From NCBI RefSeq assembly GCF_000719115.1, contig NZ_JOEA01000024.1, positions 62,001 through 126,000 of the forward strand: a stretch of 64,000 nt of DNA, read 5' to 3'. Of the stretch, positions 51,023 to 59,916 are shown piece after piece (the first letter of the stretch is position 1; each line of letters begins with the position of its first letter). The position numbers and the translations under genes are program-made. The DNA is from Lentzea albidocapillata. GTDB lineage: Bacteria; Actinomycetota; Actinomycetes; Mycobacteriales; Pseudonocardiaceae. Below the pieces are notes generated by a model. It was not told the origin of the DNA. It searched no databases and saw only the letters and a list, made by a program, of their open reading frames with translations.

Positions 51023-54000
51023 GTGACCGTCAGCCCGTTTGAGATCGCTGAGGCGCTCGGGCTGAACAAGCCGACACCCGAGCAGGCCGAGGTGATCGCC
51101 GCGCCCGCGCAGCCCGCGCTGGTCATCGCGGGCGCCGGAGCAGGCAAGACCGAGACCATGGCCGCGCGCGTGGTGTGGCTGGTGGCGAACGGGCTCGTGC
51201 TGCCCGACCGCGTGCTCGGCCTGACGTTCACGCGCAAGGCCGCGCGCCAGCTCGCGGACCGGGTGCGTGCCCGGCTGCGCAGGCTGGCCGGATCGTCCCT
51301 GCTGGACGATCTCGACCCCAGCGGCGAGCGCAAGATGGCCGTGCTGACCGGCGAGCCCGTGGTGCTGACCTACCACGCCTACGCGGGGCGCCTGGTGACC
51401 GAGCACGGGCTCCGGTTGCCGGTGGAGCCCGGCGTGCGGCTGCTGACGCAGACGGCGTCGTGGCAGCTCGCGCACCGGGTGGTGTCGACGTGGGCTCGCG
51501 ACCTCGACACGGACAAGGTGCCGGCGACGATCACCGGATACCTGCTGTCGCTGGCCGGAGAGCTGGGCGAGCACCTGGTGACGCCCGAGGCGTTGGAAGC
51601 GCACGCCCTCGAGTTCTGCGCGCTGGTCGAGAACGCGCCGCGTGCGCCCCGCCAGCGGGACGCGTTGCCGGAGAAGCTGCGCGAGATCGTTGCGGCGCAA
51701 CGGTTGCGGATCGCGATGCTGCCGTTGCTGGACGCGTACCAGCAGCGCAAGCGCAAGGAAGCCGCGCTGGACTTCGCGGACCAGATGTCGCTGGCCGCGC
51801 AGCTCGCCGCGTTCGACGAGGTGTCCACCGGGGAACGTGAGCGGTACGGCGCCGTTCTGCTGGACGAGTACCAGGACACCGGGCACGCGCAACGCGTGTT
51901 GCTGCGGTCGTTGTTCGGCGAGGGCAAGCCGATGCCGGTGACGTCCGTGGGCGACCCGGCGCAGGCCATCTACGGCTGGCGCGGGGCGTCGGCCGCGAAC
52001 CTGCCGCGCTTCGCCGACGACTTCCCGCCGACGAAGAAGTTCGGCCTGCTGACCAGTTTCCGCAACCCGCCTGAGGTACTCGAACTCGCCAACGCCGTCT
52101 CGTTGCCGTTGCGGGAAGCCGGCTTGGACGTCGACGAGCTGCGCGCGAGGCCTGGCGCCGGACCGGGTGACGTCCGGCTGGCGTTGCACGCCGACATCCG
52201 CCAGGAGCTCGACTGGATGGCGGACAACGTTGCGGCACAATGGGAAGCGCACCTCGACACCGAGGGCGTGCCGCCGACCGCGGCCGTGCTGGTGCGCCGC
52301 CGTTCGGACATGGCCGCCATCGCCGCCGCGTTGCGCGAACGAGGCCTGCCGGTCGAGGTGGTCGGCCTCGGCGGCTTGCTGGACGAACCCGAGGTGCGCG
52401 ACCTGGTGTCGGCCCTGAGGGTGCTCGTCGATCCCCTGGCGGGCACCGCCGCCGCCCGCCTCCTGACCGGCTCGCGCTGGCGCCTGGCGGCCGTCGACCT
52501 GGCCGCGCTGTGGTCCAGGGCCCGTGACCTGGCGGGCGTCGCACCACGACAGTCCGTTGTGGACGATCCGCTGATGGTGCTGGCCGACGCGTTGCCCGGC
52601 GAACACGCCGAACAGGCAGGCCTGGCCGACGCCCTGGACGACCCCGGCGACCCGGACGCCTACTCCACCGACGGCTACCGGCGCATCCGGCGGCTCGGCG
52701 GCGAGCTCGCGGCGTTGCGGCGCAGGCTCGACCAGCCACTGCCCGAACTGGTGGCCGACGTGGAACGCACCCTGCTGCTGGACATCGAGTCGATGTCACG
52801 CCCCGGCATGGTCGGCCGCGCCCACCTCGACGCCTTCTCCGACGTCGTGACGGACTTCGCCGCCGCCTCCCCGTCCGCCACACTCCCGTCGCTGCTCGAC
52901 TACCTCTACACGGCAGAGCACGCCGAAGACGGCCTCGAACCCGGCGAGGTCGAGGTCTCCGAAGACCGCGTGCAGATCCTCACCGTCCACTCGGCGAAGG
53001 GCCTGGAGTGGCACATCGTCGCGCTGCCGCACCTGGTTCGCGACGTGTTCCCGGGCCGCAAGAAGTCCTCGTGCTGGCTCAAGTCCGTGACCGAACTGCC
53101 GGCCCCCCTGCGCGGCGACTCGGCCGACCTGCCCACGTTGAAACTGTCCGCCGGCTACAACCGCAAAGAGGTCGACGAGGCGCTCACCATCCACGCCGAG
53201 GAGTTCGAGGAACGCCGCCTCGTGGAGGAACGCCGCCTCTTCTACGTGGGCGTCACCCGAGCCGAACACAGCCTGCTGATGTCGGGCCACTGGTGGGCTG
53301 AGGCCGGCGGCAAGCCCAAGGGCCCATCGATCTTCCTGCAGGAGATGCACGAGGTCCTGCAGCGCGACAATCCGCCCGGCGACGTGTCCAGCTGGGCACC
53401 CGAACCGGACGCGGACACCCCGAACCCACTGGCCGAGGACGTGAAGTCCTCGATCTGGCCAGCCGACCCCCTCGGCAAACGCCGCGACGCCGTGGTCGAG
53501 GGCGCCCAGCTCGTCCTGGCCGCGCTCGACACCCTGCGCAACGCCCCACCGGCACCACTGCCACTGATCTTCGAAGAGCCCCCGGCCGAGGTCCTCGACG
53601 AGGACTACCCGCCCCCCACCGACGAGCCCCCGGACGACGACTTCCCGCCGGAGCCCGAACCACTCCCGGACGACGTCATCCCAGACGACCCGGAAATGCC
53701 CTTGGACGAGGACCCAGACGGCTGGGCCCGCGACGTCGACGTCCTCCTGGCCGAACGAGCCGCCTCCCAGAACCGCCGAGAACAGGTGGCCCTCCCAGAC
53801 CACCTCTCGGTCTCACAGCTGGTGGAACTCGCCAAGGACCCAGACCTGCTGGCCCGCCGCCTACGCCGCCCACTCCCGTTCCCACCGAACCCACTGGCCC
53901 GCCGAGGCACGGCCTTCCACACGTGGCTGGAAAACCGCTTCGGCGCCACCCGCCTACTCGACATCGACGACCTGCCAGGCGCAGGCGACGCCGACGCGGC

Positions 54001-54382
54001 ACCGGACGCGGACCTGGAACGCCTGAAGGAGTCGTTCCTCGCCAGCGACTGGGCAGACCGCACACCGCACGACGTGGAAGTGCCGTTCGAGGCGGAGTTC
54101 GACGGCATCTCGGTCCGCGGCCGCATGGACGCCGTGTACCGAGACCCCGACGGCTGGACCGTCGTGGACTGGAAGACGGGCGCCGTCCCGGACGCCGAGG
54201 CCCTGCCGGCCCTGTCCGTACAGCTCGCCGCGTACCGGCTGGCGTGGGCGGCCCTGATCGGCGCGCCGCTGGAGCAGGTGCGGGCCGCTTTCCACTACGT
54301 GCGGCACGACCACACGGTGCGGCCGGCGGACCTGCTCGACGAGCAGGGCCTGAAGGACCTGATCCGCTCGGTGGGGTCATGA
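51023..54382 (+). CDS. adnB: AdnB subunit of the AdnAB helicase-nuclease
   Basis: A 1119-residue protein. Walker A is IAGAGAGKTETM near residue 35, motif II LLDEYQDTGHAQ near 280, then SVGDPAQAIYGWRG, TVHSAKGLEWHIV and VGVTRAEHSLL: a complete UvrD-type motor. After an acidic, Pro-rich linker (about residues 850-901) comes a nuclease with SVSQLVELAKDP, GRMDAVYRD and VVDWKTGAVP near 1047. No Cys cluster is present, unlike AdnA. GTG 51023 is 97 bases after adnA. It matches Rv3201c, the main translocating motor of the complex. Confidence 0.93.
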   Translation: MTVSPFEIAEALGLNKPTPEQAEVIAAPAQPALVIAGAGAGKTETMAARVVWLVANGLVLPDRVLGLTFTRKAARQLADRVRARLRRLAGSSLLDDLDPSGERKMAVLTGEPVVLTYHAYAGRLVTEHGLRLPVEPGVRLLTQTASWQLAHRVVSTWARDLDTDKVPATITGYLLSLAGELGEHLVTPEALEAHALEFCALVENAPRAPRQRDALPEKLREIVAAQRLRIAMLPLLDAYQQRKRKEAALDFADQMSLAAQLAAFDEVSTGERERYGAVLLDEYQDTGHAQRVLLRSLFGEGKPMPVTSVGDPAQAIYGWRGASAANLPRFADDFPPTKKFGLLTSFRNPPEVLELANAVSLPLREAGLDVDELRARPGAGPGDVRLALHADIRQELDWMADNVAAQWEAHLDTEGVPPTAAVLVRRRSDMAAIAAALRERGLPVEVVGLGGLLDEPEVRDLVSALRVLVDPLAGTAAARLLTGSRWRLAAVDLAALWSRARDLAGVAPRQSVVDDPLMVLADALPGEHAEQAGLADALDDPGDPDAYSTDGYRRIRRLGGELAALRRRLDQPLPELVADVERTLLLDIESMSRPGMVGRAHLDAFSDVVTDFAAASPSATLPSLLDYLYTAEHAEDGLEPGEVEVSEDRVQILTVHSAKGLEWHIVALPHLVRDVFPGRKKSSCWLKSVTELPAPLRGDSADLPTLKLSAGYNRKEVDEALTIHAEEFEERRLVEERRLFYVGVTRAEHSLLMSGHWWAEAGGKPKGPSIFLQEMHEVLQRDNPPGDVSSWAPEPDADTPNPLAEDVKSSIWPADPLGKRRDAVVEGAQLVLAALDTLRNAPPAPLPLIFEEPPAEVLDEDYPPPTDEPPDDDFPPEPEPLPDDVIPDDPEMPLDEDPDGWARDVDVLLAERAASQNRREQVALPDHLSVSQLVELAKDPDLLARRLRRPLPFPPNPLARRGTAFHTWLENRFGATRLLDIDDLPGAGDADAAPDADLERLKESFLASDWADRTPHDVEVPFEAEFDGISVRGRMDAVYRDPDGWTVVDWKTGAVPDAEALPALSVQLAAYRLAWAALIGAPLEQVRAAFHYVRHDHTVRPADLLDEQGLKDLIRSVGS

Positions 54383-54389
54383 TCGCGAG

Positions 54390-54450
54390 TTGTCCACAGG
54401 TTGCGGCTTTTTGACCTGCGGTTATCTTCTGCTGGGTAGCCTGTGGATAG
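54390..54450. other. Two DnaA-box-like sites
   Basis: TTGTCCACA (54390-54398) and the inverted TGTGGATAG (54442-54450) both fit the actinomycete DnaA box. They lie in the 188-base gap after adnB, which otherwise holds a TTGACC element and no convincing gene. Two boxes are too few for an origin. Confidence 0.35.
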
Positions 54451-54570
54451 CCGGGAACCTAAGTCGCGTTTCACTCGTTGCGTGACAAGGAAGCGCGCGG
54501 GGGCAGCAGACCAGCCTCCGCTCGGCCCTGCGACCAGCTCAACCCTGCGAGCGAGCTGTCGTCCTCACCC

Positions 54571-55116
54571 TCAGCCCTGCGAACTGCCCGCAGGCGCGTG
54601 CGACGCCTTCAACACCCGCTCATACAGCACCTCAAGCAGCCACCGCCCGAACAGCGACGGCCCGAACTCGGGCGACCGGTCCTCCGGCGGCACCATGAGC
54701 TCGGCCCCGCTGTCGTCGCCCACGACGACGCCGATGCCGTAGTAGTCGAGTTCGATGAAGGACCAGGCCTGCGACTCGTCGGTGCGGGGGAGCATCACCG
54801 CGCACGGGGCCAGGGTCAGGAGAGTGCCGCACGACTGGAGGGCGCGGTCTGTCGTGGACTCGCTCACCAGGACGCCGACCAGTTCCACGGCGGCCACGGG
54901 GAGGCGGTCGTGTGCTTCTGGCTCGAACCACGAGCGGAACCAGGACGGGTCGGCTCTCGGGGGCCAGCCGTTCTGGGTTCTCCACTCGTGTACGTCGGGC
55001 AGCAAACGCACTACCGCGGACACCTGCTGGCCCAGGACGGCGACGTCGGGGACGACGACTCCGTCCCAGCCGAGTGAGGTCGCGGCGCGCTGGAGGAGCG
55101 TTTGCACAGGGCGCAT
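54571..55116 (-). CDS. Hypothetical protein
   Basis: I do not recognise this 181-residue protein. It is soluble and acidic, with VPDVAVLGQQVSAVVRLLPD near the start, the aromatic stretch WPPRADPSWFRSWFEPEAHD, and LDYYGIGVVVGDDSGAELMV near the end. It has no signal peptide or catalytic motif. ATG 55116 is the first start in the frame. It is encoded alone between adnB (convergent) and the DoxX-like gene upstream on the same strand. Confidence 0.55.
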   Translation of the reverse strand: MRPVQTLLQRAATSLGWDGVVVPDVAVLGQQVSAVVRLLPDVHEWRTQNGWPPRADPSWFRSWFEPEAHDRLPVAAVELVGVLVSESTTDRALQSCGTLLTLAPCAVMLPRTDESQAWSFIELDYYGIGVVVGDDSGAELMVPPEDRSPEFGPSLFGRWLLEVLYERVLKASHAPAGSSQG

Positions 55117-55183
55117 CCTAAGGTTCCTCGCGCAGAAAATGACAGCGTTTGCGGGATACTTGGTTAAGGATTACCCAGGGTGG

Positions 55184-55564
55184 TCATGGGGAGGCTTTCG
55201 CCACTTTCCACGCCCATGCGACGAGTGGGATCTGCAGCGGCAGGCGGCCGTAGGCGATGGCGCGGGCTTTGGGGGACTTGTCCCGGAAGTCCAGAGCCAT
55301 TTTCACGTTCGCCGGGAACACGGCCACGAACAGTGCGACTGCCGCGAAGGCGCCCATACGGCGGGTTCGAGGGGTGGCCACTGCGGCGGCCACGGCCAGT
55401 TCGGCGGCACCTGACACGTACGTCCACTGCCTCGGGGTGCCGGGCAGCGAGCGGGGGACGATCGCGTCGTAGTACTTCGGCCTGGTGAAGTGGGTTGCTC
55501 CGGCCAGACCTAGCAGTGCGGCGAGCGCCAGCGCCGACCGCGCTCGGGAACGGGTTGGTTCCAT
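55184..55564 (-). CDS. DoxX-like membrane protein
   Basis: A 126-residue protein with four hydrophobic helices (about residues 10-25, 48-64, 70-85 and 105-120). ATHFTRPKYYDAIVP and WTYVSGAAELAVA, followed by PANVKMAL, match the DoxX/DoxX-like family. These small membrane proteins are associated with redox or sulfur metabolism in some hosts, but the role here is unknown. It is divergent from the M20 peptidase gene. Confidence 0.78.
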   Translation of the reverse strand: MEPTRSRARSALALAALLGLAGATHFTRPKYYDAIVPRSLPGTPRQWTYVSGAAELAVAAAVATPRTRRMGAFAAVALFVAVFPANVKMALDFRDKSPKARAIAYGRLPLQIPLVAWAWKVAKASP

Positions 55565-55626
55565 GGCGTCACCCTGTCATGCCTACGCCGCGTAGGCGAG
55601 GCGGGGCTGGCCTATTCTCCACTGCC

Positions 55627-57078
55627 GTGGCAGGTGATTCTCGTCATTCCGAACGCCCCGAACTCCCAGAACGCCCCGAACGCGCCGCTGTCGCCGCGCT
55701 GGCCGACTCCTTCGTGACCGGGCTCTGCGAGTGGATCAGGATTCCGAGCATCGGGGTCGACCCGACGCATCACGCTGACGTGCGGAGATCCGCCGAGTGG
55801 CTGGCGAACGCGCTGCGAGAGGACGGCTGGCCGGAGGTCGAGGTCTGGGGTGACGGGCCGGCGCTGCCTGCCGTGTTCGCCTGCTGGCCGGCGGACGATC
55901 CGGACGCGCCCACCGTGCTCGTTTACGGGCACCACGACGTGCAGCCGGTCGATCCGGTGCAACGCTGGGACTACCCGCCGTTCGAGCCCTTGATCAGCGG
56001 CGATGAGATCCGGGGGCGTGGCGCGAGTGATGACAAGGGACAGGTCGCGATGCACCTGCTCGCGGTCAAAGCGCATCTCGCTGCCACCGGGCAGAATGCG
56101 CCGAGCGTCACGTTGAAACTCTTCGTCGAAGGCGAGGAGGAATCGGGATCGCCGCATCTGCGAAAGCTGCTCGAAGATCACGAAGCCGAACTCGGCTGTG
56201 ATCTTGTGGTGTTCACCGATACGGCATTGCACGAACGTGACGCGCCGACGGTCACCACTGGGCAAAGGGGTGTTCTCGGCGCCGAAATCACGTTCGAAGG
56301 CGGCACGGACGACGTGCATTCCGGGCGTGCGGGCGGTGCGATTCCGAACCCGGCGACGGCTCTCGCGAAACTGATCGCCGCGCTGCACGACGACGACAAC
56401 AGGATCCGGCTCGAAGGCTTCTACGACGACGTCCGGGAACCGTCCACAAAGGAACGCGAGGACTACGCCGCGCTGCCGTTCGACGAGCGGAAGTGGCTCC
56501 AGGGCAACGGTGGCGGCGCCCAGGCGACCTACGGTGAGACCGGCTACAGCACGCTCGAACGGATCTGGGTCCGGCCCACCGCCGAGGTCAACGGCATCAG
56601 CGCCGGCTACACCGGCCCCGGTCTGAAGACCATCATCCCCGCGACCGCCACCGCGAAGATCAGCTTCCGGCTCGTGCCCGACCAGCGCCCGGAGAAGGTC
56701 GAGCAGCAGCTCAGCCGGTTCGTCGCCGAGCACACCCCGCCGGGCATCACGGCGCGGGTCGGCTTCAGGGGCGAAGGCGTGCCTCCGTACGCGATCAGCC
56801 CCTACGACCCGGCCAACGCCGCCGTCAAGGAGGCCATGGAACTCGCGTTCGACCAGCCCGTCCGGTTCGCGCGGGCCGGCGGTTCCGGGCCCGCGGCGGT
56901 GCTCCAGCAGCGACTCGGGGTGCCCCTCGTCTACCTCGGCGCGACCTTGCCGGATGATCGCGTCCACGCGCCGAACGAGCGCGTAGTGGTGCCGGTGCTC
57001 CTTCAAGGCGCGGAGGCGGCTGCTCACCTGTGGCGGATGCTTGCCCAAGCGGAGATCGCGAAGAGGTTGTCCCGATGA
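55627..57078 (+). CDS. M20-family metallopeptidase (dipeptidase)
   Basis: A 483-residue peptidase. The metal motifs are YGHHDVQPVDP (His and catalytic Asp), GRGASDDKGQV (bridging Asp) and FVEGEEESGS (catalytic Glu and metal Glu), then DTALHERDAP and a late PNERV. An inserted dimerisation lid domain sits in the middle, as in CNDP-like dipeptidases. It hydrolyses dipeptides in the cytoplasm. GTG 55627 follows TATTCT by eight bases, a leaderless pattern, so the longer open frame to 55495 is not used. Its stop overlaps the potassium-channel start (ATGA). Confidence 0.9.
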   Translation: MAGDSRHSERPELPERPERAAVAALADSFVTGLCEWIRIPSIGVDPTHHADVRRSAEWLANALREDGWPEVEVWGDGPALPAVFACWPADDPDAPTVLVYGHHDVQPVDPVQRWDYPPFEPLISGDEIRGRGASDDKGQVAMHLLAVKAHLAATGQNAPSVTLKLFVEGEEESGSPHLRKLLEDHEAELGCDLVVFTDTALHERDAPTVTTGQRGVLGAEITFEGGTDDVHSGRAGGAIPNPATALAKLIAALHDDDNRIRLEGFYDDVREPSTKEREDYAALPFDERKWLQGNGGGAQATYGETGYSTLERIWVRPTAEVNGISAGYTGPGLKTIIPATATAKISFRLVPDQRPEKVEQQLSRFVAEHTPPGITARVGFRGEGVPPYAISPYDPANAAVKEAMELAFDQPVRFARAGGSGPAAVLQQRLGVPLVYLGATLPDDRVHAPNERVVVPVLLQGAEAAAHLWRMLAQAEIAKRLSR

Positions 57079-58118
57079 GCCTGTCTGATGAAGCGTCGCA
57101 CTCGCTCGTCGGCGTGATCAGGATGCCGGACAAGGTCGAGAGCCCTGTCCGCGCGATCCTGAAGCGCGTCATCGGCGCGATGGCGGCGCTGCTGCTCGCG
57201 GTGATGATCGTCTACCTGGACCGAGACGGCTATCGCGATGTGAACGAGGACGGCGTCTCGCTGCTCGATGCGTTCTACTACGCGACGGTCTCTCTCTCGA
57301 CGACTGGCTACGGCGACATCACGCCCGCGTCGTCGTCAGCTCGGCTGATCAACGTTCTGGTCATCACGCCGTTGCGGGTCCTGTTCCTGATCGTGCTGGT
57401 CGGCACGACACTCGAAGTTCTCACGGAGCGCTCCCGTCAGGCGTTGCGCATTCAAAAGTGGAGGCGGATTGTGCGTGACCACGTCGTAGTCGTCGGCTAC
57501 GGCACTAAGGGGCGTTCGGCGGTCGCGGCGCTGCTCGGCGACGGTGTCGACCCCGGCTCGATCGTCGTCGTCGACACCGTGCAGGAGTCGCTGGACGCGG
57601 CGTCCGCCAAGGGGCTGGTGGTCGTGCATGGGTCCGGTACGCGCAACGACGTGCTGAGGGTCGCCGGTGCCGCTCGTGCACGCGCGATCGTCGTCGCGCC
57701 GAACCGGGACGACACGGCGGTGCTGGTGACGTTGACGGCCCGCGAACTCGCGCCCAAGGCACAGATCGTGGCGTCGGTGCGGGAACGGGAGAACGAGCAC
57801 CTGCTCAAGCAGTCCGGTGCCGACTCGGTGGTCGTGTCGTCCGAGACGGCCGGTCGCCTGCTCGGCATGGCCACCGCGACGCCGTCCGTCGTGGCGATGG
57901 TGGAGGACCTGCTCACGCCCGACGCCGGGCTGGCGATCGCCGAGCGGGACGTCGAGAAGAGCGAGATCGGCGGATCGCCGCGGCACCTGCCCGACATCGT
58001 GCTCGGCGTGGTGCGGGGCGGGACGCTGTTCCGGGTGGACGCTCCGGAGGCCGACGCGATCGAGCTGGGAGACCGGCTGCTCTACGTCAAGAAGGTGACT
58101 CCGCCCGGCGGGGAGTAG
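57075..58118 (+). CDS. Potassium channel with TrkA-N (RCK) domain
   Basis: A 347-residue channel subunit. Two transmembrane helices flank a pore loop with the selectivity filter STTGYGDIT (residues 75-83). A cytosolic RCK domain follows: VVVVGYGTKGRSAV (nucleotide-binding loop, near residue 140), DTVQESLDAA and an RCK-C end. It corresponds to M. tuberculosis Rv3200c, the neighbour of adnB. It is probably gated by a nucleotide or Ca2+. It overlaps the peptidase gene by ATGA. Confidence 0.9.
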   Translation: MSLSDEASHSLVGVIRMPDKVESPVRAILKRVIGAMAALLLAVMIVYLDRDGYRDVNEDGVSLLDAFYYATVSLSTTGYGDITPASSSARLINVLVITPLRVLFLIVLVGTTLEVLTERSRQALRIQKWRRIVRDHVVVVGYGTKGRSAVAALLGDGVDPGSIVVVDTVQESLDAASAKGLVVVHGSGTRNDVLRVAGAARARAIVVAPNRDDTAVLVTLTARELAPKAQIVASVRERENEHLLKQSGADSVVVSSETAGRLLGMATATPSVVAMVEDLLTPDAGLAIAERDVEKSEIGGSPRHLPDIVLGVVRGGTLFRVDAPEADAIELGDRLLYVKKVTPPGGE

Positions 58119-58542
58119 GCATCACGGCCGGTGCGCGCAGAGGCGCGTAGCGGAAGAGGAACGCGTAGAAGCCGCCCGCCAGCGCTGCCATGCACAGCAG
58201 CAGCGCGGTGAGGCGGCGCCCGACCGGGAGTCCGGCGGGCAGTGAGGCGGCGGAGGACACCATGTCGCCGCCGGTGTTGACGATTTCGACGGTCTCGCCC
58301 TTGGTGTGACCGCAGCCGTCGAGCTTGGCCTGCTTCTTCTCGCCGCCGGCGTCCCACTCGACGGTGTCCATGCCCTGGCCGCACGAGCCGCTCTCGACGA
58401 CTGTCGCCGTCACGGGTCTAGGGGGTTCCTTGGCGCCCAGCACGCTGGCGGGCACCAAAAGCGCGACCGCGACCCCTATCCCGACCAGTCCGACGACCAG
58501 CAGGATGAACACCCATCTGTCCGGGCTTCGCGGAACCGCCAC
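58087..58542 (-). CDS. Two-helix membrane protein, function unknown
   Basis: A 151-residue protein with one helix near the N-terminus (FILLVVGLVGIGVAVALLVP) and one near residue 110-130 (LTALLLCMAALAGGFYAFLF). Between them lies an outer loop of about 75 residues with two Cys (GSCGQG, DGCGHT), likely a disulfide-bonded beta domain. It begins with GTG 58542 and overlaps the convergent channel gene by 32 bases. No family is recognised. Confidence 0.6.
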   Translation of the reverse strand: MAVPRSPDRWVFILLVVGLVGIGVAVALLVPASVLGAKEPPRPVTATVVESGSCGQGMDTVEWDAGGEKKQAKLDGCGHTKGETVEIVNTGGDMVSSAASLPAGLPVGRRLTALLLCMAALAGGFYAFLFRYAPLRAPAVMPTPRRAESPS

Positions 58543-58585
58543 ACTGCGATGTTCGCAGACGCGACGGCCCGCGTGGAGCCCAGGT

Positions 58586-59167
58586 TTATTTCGGCAGCTG
58601 ACGCAGTTGCTCGACCTTGATCGTCTTGCCGTCGGTCACCGAACCGCTCACGGCCACCAGATCGCCGTTCTTCGGCTTCTCGGTCACCGCGGACAGGTCC
58701 AGCGACGTCTGCAGTCCGTCGACCTGGATCAACGTCGCGTTGTCGCCGTTGACGTCCTTGACGGTGCCCCGCGCCTGGGCCTTCGCCAGCGCCACGTTCA
58801 GCGCCTTGCCGTCCTTCACGCGCACGGTCACGCGCTGGTCGGCCTTGAGCCCGGCGAGGTCGCCCCCGCGCAATTTGGTGGAGCCGTCAGTGGTCAACGA
58901 CACCTCGCTGCCGTCGTCCTTGGTGATCGTGAGCTTGCCGGTCTCGACCGACTTGACCCGGCCGACGACGAGCGTGCTGTCCTTGAGCTTGGCCTTGTCC
59001 GGACGGCCGGGCTTGCCGTGGCCACCGGGTGCGCCGAGGTGGCGCTCCGCGAACGCCGCGTTCGGTGGGCGGTCGGGGCCTTCGGCCGCCGTCGCGACCG
59101 CGATGCCGCCGACCGTGAGGCCGAAGGCCGCGACGATGGCGCCGGCCCACGCTGATTTCTTCGACAT
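58586..59167 (-). CDS. Secreted DUF5666-like protein
   Basis: A 193-residue protein with a signal peptide (MSKKSAWAGAIVAAFGLTVG, cleavage near VATAAE). The mature part has two similar beta-rich repeats: VVGRVKSVETGKLTITKDDG and ARGTVKDVNGDNATLIQVDG, each with a G-x-V-x2-V/D pattern as in DUF5666 OB-like folds. ATG 59167 is used. It is divergent from a two-component system with 80 bases between, so it is a likely target of that system. Confidence 0.7.
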   Translation of the reverse strand: MSKKSAWAGAIVAAFGLTVGGIAVATAAEGPDRPPNAAFAERHLGAPGGHGKPGRPDKAKLKDSTLVVGRVKSVETGKLTITKDDGSEVSLTTDGSTKLRGGDLAGLKADQRVTVRVKDGKALNVALAKAQARGTVKDVNGDNATLIQVDGLQTSLDLSAVTEKPKNGDLVAVSGSVTDGKTIKVEQLRQLPK

Positions 59168-59247
59168 GCGCATCAGCCTGCGCGTGCATTCTGAGCGCAA
59201 GCTGAAGGCGAGTCGCCCGAAGTCCCGATGATCAGCAGAATGGTGAG

Positions 59248-59916
59248 GTGTCCGCCAGGGTGTTGGTGATCGAGGACGCCGAGGCGATCGGTGCCGCGGT
59301 GTCTTCCGCGCTGCGTGAGTCCGGGTACGACGTGCAGCACCGCCTGGACGGGCGCCAGCTGGAGGCCGACCTCGGTCGCTTCCGCCCCGACCTGGTCGTG
59401 CTCGACGTCATGCTGCCCGGCCGCGACGGCTTTCAGTTGCTCGAGGTCATCCGCCGCTCGTCCGGTGCCGGCGTGGTCATGCTGACCGCGCGCGACGGCG
59501 TGCCGGACCGGCTGCGCGGGCTGTCCGGAGGCGCCGACGACTATGTGGGCAAGCCGTTCGTGCTGGCAGAGCTCGTGGCACGGGTGTCGGCGGTGCTGCG
59601 CCGCCTCGGCCGCACGCCGTCGACCGTGCAGGTCGGCGACCTGGTCGTGGACGCCGACGCCGGTGTCGTCATGCGCGCCGACCGGCCGATCGAGCTGACC
59701 GCGACCGAACTGCGGCTGCTGGTGTACCTGGCGGCCCAGCGCGGGCGAGTGGTGTCCAAGACGCAGATCCTCACGGCAGTGTGGGGCTACGAGGACTACG
59801 ACCCGAACCTGGTCGAGGTCCACGTCAGCGCCGTGCGCCGCAAGATCGAGGAACACGGCACAAGGCTCGTCCACACCGTTCGCGGCCTTGGGTACGTGCT
59901 GCGGGCCGAGGAATGA
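59248..59916 (+). CDS. OmpR-family response regulator
   Basis: A 222-residue regulator. The receiver domain has VIEDAEA, the phospho-acceptor Asp53 in VVLDVMLPG, Thr in MLTARD and Lys in YVGKPF. The winged-helix output domain (about 130-222) includes ELTATELRLLVYLAAQRGRV and VHVSAVRRKIE. It starts at GTG 59248 and overlaps the kinase gene by ATGA. It probably controls the divergent secreted protein gene as well as its own operon. Confidence 0.93.
   Translation: MSARVLVIEDAEAIGAAVSSALRESGYDVQHRLDGRQLEADLGRFRPDLVVLDVMLPGRDGFQLLEVIRRSSGAGVVMLTARDGVPDRLRGLSGGADDYVGKPFVLAELVARVSAVLRRLGRTPSTVQVGDLVVDADAGVVMRADRPIELTATELRLLVYLAAQRGRVVSKTQILTAVWGYEDYDPNLVEVHVSAVRRKIEEHGTRLVHTVRGLGYVLRAEE

Noticed and set aside
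47656..51333. Very long open frame antisense to adnA (over 1200 codons)
   Set aside because: It mirrors adnA codon by codon, is rich in Arg, His and Gln, and shows no motif. Such frames are a GC-rich third-position artefact.
54443..54742. A 99-codon frame on the plus strand after adnB
   Set aside because: It overlaps the minus-strand gene at 54571-55116, is Ser/Pro/Thr-rich without pattern and has no ribosome-binding site.
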